NCBI RefSeq assembly: GCF_007676755.1
Contig: NZ_VEBK01000011.1
Coordinates: 89,702 to 153,701, forward strand
Direction: 5' to 3'
DNA: 64,000 bases
Source: Bacillus sp. FJAT-22090
GTDB taxonomy: Bacteria > Bacillota > Bacilli > Bacillales_A > Planococcaceae
Below, one piece after another: positions 60,757 to 64,000 of the stretch; position 1 is the stretch's first letter; each line of letters starts with the position of its first letter. The notes under the pieces were generated by a model, which searched no databases, was not told where the DNA came from, and saw nothing but the letters and a program-made list of their open reading frames with translations. Position numbers and translations under genes: made by a program.

Positions 60757-62196
60757 TTAGTAAGCACGACCGAACCAAACTGTATGCTTCGATTCTTTGC
60801 CACAGTTAATACATGTAGACTTTTCAGCCGGTGGATTGAATGGAATATTACGAGTTGTGAATTTTGTTTCCTCTTTCACATGCTCTTCACAAGTATCATC
60901 TCCACACCAACCTGCAAGTATCCATCCTGGGATTTCTCCTTTTTCCGTTGAATCCGTAAGATGTTGTTTTAACTCTTCCAATGAATTTACATGTGTATGC
61001 GAATTTTGGTCACGGAAAGCACGTGCTTTTTCCAGTAAGCGTGTTTGCATTGTTGTTAATTCTTCCTCAATGCGTTCCACAAGATTAGCAATATCTACAG
61101 ACTCTTTATCTGCTTCGTCACGTGCTTTGATCAATGCCTGATTGTTCTCTAAATCACGTGGTCCCAATTCAACACGAACTGGTACACCTTTTAACTCCCA
61201 CTCGTTAAATTTATAGCCAGGAGATTGATCTGAATCATCTAGACGAACACGAATACCTTTAGCTTTTAAAGCTGCAAAAACCTCATCTAGTTTTTCCATT
61301 ATGGTAGGATTCTTTTTCCATGGTCCTACTGGTATTAATACCACTTGAGTCGGTGCAATACGTGGTGGCAATACAAGTCCTTGCTCATCACCATGAACCA
61401 TAATAACAGAACCGATTAAACGAGTAGAAGTTCCCCATGATGTTGTATGCACATGCTGGTGTTTGTTTTCTTTGTTTAAATATTTAATATCGAATGCTTC
61501 AGCAAATTTTGTTCCTAAGTAATGAGAGGTACCAGCTTGAACAGCTTTACCGTCTTTCATCATCGCTTCAATTGAATACGTATCCACAGCCCCTGCAAAG
61601 CGCTCAGAAGGTGTTTTTTGACCATCGTATACTGGGATAGCTAAAAGCTCTTCTACGACCTCTTTGTAGATGTTGAGCATCTGCATAGTTTCTTTACGTG
61701 CTTCTTCCTCATCTACATGTGCTGTATGTCCCTCTTGCCATAAAAATTCAGAAGTACGAATGAAAGGAAGGGTTTTCTTTTCCCAACGGAAAACATTCGC
61801 CCATTGATTGATCAATACTGGTAAATCCCGATAGCTTTTGATCCAATCTGAATATAAATGGCCAATCATCGTTTCCGAAGTTGGGCGAAGTGCTAGGCGC
61901 TCCTCTAATTTCTCACCAGCAGCTTCGGTAACCCATGGAAGCTCAGGAGAAAAACCTTCGATATGATCTTTTTCTTTTTGGAAAAATGATTCTGGAATTA
62001 GCATTGGGAAGTAAGCGTTACGATGCCCAGTTTCTTTAAAACGTCGATCCATTTCAGCTTGGATATGCTCCCAAATTTCAAAGCCATCTGGTTTAAAAGC
62101 GATACACCCACGAACCGGTGTGTAATCCATTAAATCCGCCTTTTGAATTGTATCGATATACCATTTAGAAAAATCATTTTGCTGTTGACTTGTCAT
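60757..62196 (-). CDS. proS: Prolyl-tRNA synthetase, archaeal/eukaryal type
   Basis: A 479-residue class II synthetase. Motif 2 region FRWEKKTLPFIRTSEFLWQEGHTAH, the ProRS R-P-T-S-E-T motif (LALRPTSETMIGHLYSDWIKS) and the C-terminal zinc domain with CGDDTC and CINCGKESKHTVWFGRAY mark the type 3 enzyme without the bacterial editing insertion. A T-box leader is upstream, so expression responds to uncharged tRNA-Pro. The B. subtilis enzyme is the other (bacterial) type. Confidence 0.95.
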   Translation of the reverse strand: MTSQQQNDFSKWYIDTIQKADLMDYTPVRGCIAFKPDGFEIWEHIQAEMDRRFKETGHRNAYFPMLIPESFFQKEKDHIEGFSPELPWVTEAAGEKLEERLALRPTSETMIGHLYSDWIKSYRDLPVLINQWANVFRWEKKTLPFIRTSEFLWQEGHTAHVDEEEARKETMQMLNIYKEVVEELLAIPVYDGQKTPSERFAGAVDTYSIEAMMKDGKAVQAGTSHYLGTKFAEAFDIKYLNKENKHQHVHTTSWGTSTRLIGSVIMVHGDEQGLVLPPRIAPTQVVLIPVGPWKKNPTIMEKLDEVFAALKAKGIRVRLDDSDQSPGYKFNEWELKGVPVRVELGPRDLENNQALIKARDEADKESVDIANLVERIEEELTTMQTRLLEKARAFRDQNSHTHVNSLEELKQHLTDSTEKGEIPGWILAGWCGDDTCEEHVKEETKFTTRNIPFNPPAEKSTCINCGKESKHTVWFGRAY

Positions 62197-62214
62197 TAAA
62201 TTCCCTCCTCAAAA

Positions 62215-62440
62215 TAAAAAGCACAGAACCATCCTAATAAAAGGACGTCTCTGTGCTGAATGGACGTGGTACCACCTTAGTTTAGCTAAAATAACTTTTA
62301 GCCCTCTAATACGTTTGATAACGAAAACGACACGGTTATGTTTGCATAACATCTCGGTGGTAGGTTTCAACAAGAAGCGGTGATATAGCTCTCAGCAATG
62401 CTATATTTTCTGTTTCACAATTCTTATTTACTTGGTCACT
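62215..62440 (-). promoter_or_regulatory. T-box riboswitch before proS
   Basis: The leader carries the T-box core AAGGTGGTACCACG (minus strand, near 62260-62275) and a terminator GCACAGAGACGTCC...GGATGGTTCTGTGC followed by TTTTTATTTT (62216-62260). Upstream stem structures and a possible Pro specifier CCT in AAACCTACC (near 62368) precede. It senses uncharged tRNA-Pro by family; the specifier call is uncertain. Confidence 0.88.
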
Positions 62441-62559
62441 TCAAAGATTGTCTATACCTAATAATATACCAAATAGAAGAATTTAATACAATCGGATTCT
62501 TAAGAGATGATTACTTTCTGAAACTCTACTCGATATTTAATCTGCATTCAGATGATCAT

Positions 62560-62703
62560 TTAAATACAATTCTTTTTGAGCAAATTCTCTTCCTTGCCCA
62601 TTTCAATGTTTATCGTCTTTGCTTTTTTATATGCTTCTGCTTTTGAAGCAGCATACACATCTATAATTTTACCATTCATAATGAAGTTATATTTTTTTAT
62701 CAT
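62560..62703 (-). CDS. 47-residue small protein
   Basis: A short frame: IKKYNFIMNGKIIDVYAAS followed by KAEAYKKAKTINIEMGKEE and a Lys/Asn-rich end. AGGAGG lies 8 bases before the ATG at 62703. It is hydrophilic with one beta-hairpin and a helix predicted by eye. It lies between the tRNA operon and the proS leader. I do not recognise it. Confidence 0.6.
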   Translation of the reverse strand: MIKKYNFIMNGKIIDVYAASKAEAYKKAKTINIEMGKEENLLKKNCI

Positions 62704-62899
62704 TCTTTAAATCCTCCTAGTGTTCTAGAGGCTAGTTCGTTATTTAAATCAACTCTAGCCTAGCAATTATTTATATTAGTATTTTCCCTGTCTTCATCTT
62801 AATTAAACTAAAGTATTGATTGTTTTTTTCCTTTACGAGTTAAACACAAACAATAAGAATTACACCCATTTTGGCCCTCTTACTATATATAAAAAATAT

Positions 62900-62933
62900 A
62901 AAAAAACCTCTAACAATTAGTTAGAGGTTTTAA
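62900..62933 (-). terminator. Terminator of the tRNA operon
   Basis: On the minus strand AAACCTCTAAC and GTTAGAGGTTT pair and TTTTTTATATTTTTT follows. Confidence 0.9.
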
Positions 62934-62961
62934 TGCGTATGACAAACAGTCATATTTGGAA

Positions 62962-63043
62962 TACCGGTGGTCGGGGTCGAACCGACACTCTCGAAAGAAC
63001 GGGATTTTGAGTCCCGCGCGTCTGCCAATTCCGCCACACCGGC
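62962..63043 (-). tRNA. tRNA-Leu (anticodon CAA)
   Basis: Acceptor GCCGGTG/CACCGGT, long variable arm and anticodon loop CTCAAAA give Leu(CAA). CCA is not encoded. It is last in the operon. Confidence 0.95.
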
Positions 63044-63076
63044 AAAATGAAGAGTCAAAAGTTATTATATAAATAT

Positions 63077-63150
63077 TGGAGGCGGCAACCGGATTTGAAC
63101 CGGTGATAAAGGTGTTGCAGACCTGTGCCTTACCACTTGGCTATGCCGCC
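63077..63150 (-). tRNA. tRNA-Cys (anticodon GCA)
   Basis: Acceptor GGCGGCA/TGCCGCC, anticodon loop CTGCAAC, encoded CCA end. Confidence 0.95.
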
Positions 63151-63161
63151 TTAAGAAATAA

Positions 63162-63236
63162 TGGAGCGGAAGACGAGGTTCGAACTCGCGACCCCCACCT
63201 TGGCAAGGTGGTGTTCTACCACTGAACTACTTCCGC
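63162..63236 (-). tRNA. tRNA-Gly (anticodon GCC)
   Basis: Acceptor GCGGAAG/CTTCCGC, anticodon loop TTGCCAA, encoded CCA end. Confidence 0.95.
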
Positions 63237-63243
63237 AAAAAAA

Positions 63244-63315
63244 CTGGGGTACCTGGATTCGAACCAGGGCATGACGGAATCAAAATCCGTTGCCTTACCG
63301 CTTGGCTATACCCCA
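63244..63315 (-). tRNA. tRNA-Gln (anticodon TTG)
   Basis: Acceptor TGGGGTA/TACCCCA, anticodon loop TTTTGAT, no encoded CCA. Confidence 0.95.
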
Positions 63316-63316
63316 A

Positions 63317-63393
63317 TGGGGCGACTGATGGGAATTGAACCCACGAATGCCGGAATCACAATCCGGTGCGTTAACCACTTCGCCACAATCGCC
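63317..63393 (-). tRNA. tRNA-His (anticodon GTG), copy 2 in transcription order
   Basis: Contains G-1 opposite C73, anticodon loop TTGTGAT and encoded CCA. It differs from the next upstream copy at one visible position (CATTCGTGGG against CACTCGTGGG). Confidence 0.95.
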
Positions 63394-63431
63394 ATAAATA
63401 AATAAAAAAAAGAGCTAACTCTAAAGGAATA

Positions 63432-63508
63432 TGGGGCGACTGATGGGAATTGAACCCACGAGTGCCGGAATCACAATCCGGTGCGTTAACCACTTCGCCA
63501 CAATCGCC
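63432..63508 (-). tRNA. tRNA-His (anticodon GTG), copy 1 in transcription order
   Basis: Near-identical tandem copy of the tRNA-His at 63317, separated by 38 bases with a weak hairpin and T-run (AGAGTTAGCTCTTTTTTTT on the minus strand). Confidence 0.95.
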
Positions 63509-63531
63509 ATTATTCAAGTTAACTTATAAGT

Positions 63532-63605
63532 TGGCAGGGGCAGTAGGAATCGAACCCACATCAAAGGTTTTGGAGACCTCTATTCTACCGTTAAACTATG
63601 CCCCT
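63532..63605 (-). tRNA. tRNA-Trp (anticodon CCA)
   Basis: Acceptor AGGGGCA/TGCCCCT, anticodon loop CTCCAAA, encoded CCA end. Confidence 0.95.
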
Positions 63606-63611
63606 AAAAAC

Positions 63612-63695
63612 TGGTGGAGGGGGACGGATTCGAACCGCCGAACCCTAAGGAGCGGATTTACAGTCCGCCGCGTTTAGCCACTTCGCTACCCCTCC
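63612..63695 (-). tRNA. tRNA-Tyr (anticodon GTA)
   Basis: Acceptor GGAGGGG/CCCCTCC, anticodon loop CTGTAAA, long variable arm, encoded CCA end. Confidence 0.95.
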
Positions 63696-63698
63696 AAG

Positions 63699-63774
<76 letters not shown>

Positions 63775-63787
63775 GTAAAGATATATA

Positions 63788-63863
63788 TGGTGGCTCAGGA
63801 CGGAATCGAACCGCCGACACAAGGATTTTCAGTCCTTTGCTCTACCGACTGAGCTACTGAGCC
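63788..63863 (-). tRNA. tRNA-Phe (anticodon GAA)
   Basis: Acceptor GGCTCAG/CTGAGCC, anticodon loop CTGAAAA, encoded CCA end. Confidence 0.95.
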
Positions 63864-63938
63864 AACTTTGATTTATGTTAAGCAATGCATCTCTTAGTCA
63901 GCTATGTATGCTTATTCTAAATCTCAAATCAAAATAAA

Positions 63939-64000
63939 TGGCGGTCCCGACCGGGATCGAACCGGCGATCTCCTGCGTGACAGGCAGGCATGTTAACCGC
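63939..64000 (-). tRNA. tRNA-Asp (anticodon GTC), 5' end beyond window
   Basis: Anticodon arm CCTGCCTGTCACGCAGG and T arm are complete, with an encoded CCA end at 63939; the 5' part of the acceptor and D arm is cut by the window edge. A 75-base AT-rich spacer separates it from tRNA-Phe. Confidence 0.92.

Noticed and set aside
62398..62646. 82-residue plus-strand frame over the T-box leader
   Set aside because: No ribosome binding site, overlaps the T-box on the other strand and the small minus-strand gene.
63450..63677. 75-codon frame GAVGIEPTSKVLETS antisense to tRNAs
   Set aside because: This is a well-known spurious frame created by reading the complement of tRNA genes.

Overview
The window looks like chromosomal backbone of a low-GC, spore-forming Bacillales bacterium, most likely a Planococcaceae relative (Psychrobacillus/Lysinibacillus-like; this genus-level guess is inference). 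The evidence is AT-rich DNA, strong AGGAGG-type ribosome binding sites, a YjcZ-family sporulation peptide, ScoC, EcsAB, PrsA, YhaMNO, a classical Asp-Phe-Thr-Tyr-Trp-His-Gln-Gly-Cys-Leu tRNA cluster, and gene order close to the yhc-yhe-yha-yhf part of the Bacillus subtilis chromosome.

Layout. 1-11.3 kb: lplJ (cut by the window edge), yhfH, a YhgE/Pip protein with its TetR regulator, a four-gene translationally coupled block (propeller lipoprotein, response regulator, sensor kinase, YtkA-like lipoprotein), then hemH, hemE and divergent hmoB. hemY/cgoX, which follows hemH in B. subtilis, is absent; an 800-bp repeat tract and the four-gene block lie in its place. 11.3-20.6 kb: an accessory stretch with a DHFR-like protein, a decayed gene, a TerF-like VWA protein, a chromate transporter, a broken partial copy of the yhaA-ecsB region, a marR-paiA-paiB operon, two lipoproteins and intact yhaA. 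20.6-36.9 kb: ecsBA, hit, trpP, yhaH, scoC, prsA, yhaM-yhaN-yhaO, a small XRE operon, yhzD, yhaR, yheA, yheB and yheE. 36.9-46.8 kb: an MFS carrier, a BmrCD-like heterodimeric ABC exporter with a leader-peptide attenuator, a CNNM-type transporter, a CDF exporter and a YhcYZ two-component pair. 46.9-60.6 kb: pgcA, yhcX, a disulfide-bond pair, a pseudouridine synthase, a protease-dead M50 relative, an aldo/keto reductase, trmL, queG, a B3/4 protein, an ATP-grasp/TerD-family pair and an ECF sigma/anti-sigma pair. 60.7-64 kb: T-box-controlled proS and a tRNA operon.

The most unusual signal is a set of intergenic repeat tracts with different core sequences but the same 21-nucleotide period. They occur at 7.65-8.43, 14.87, 19.98, 20.19, 33.2-33.65, 38.2 and 44.8 kb. 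Each lies downstream of a gene and reads in that gene's sense. I measured core-to-core distances in six of the seven tracts by position, and only one departs from 21 (it is 19). When read in the upstream gene's sense, the five core families all begin with a K-R-G-Y tetranucleotide. In a duplicated block the flanks remain nearly identical while the 9-11 nt spacers have diverged, with unit number and phase retained. I do not recognise a described family with this architecture.
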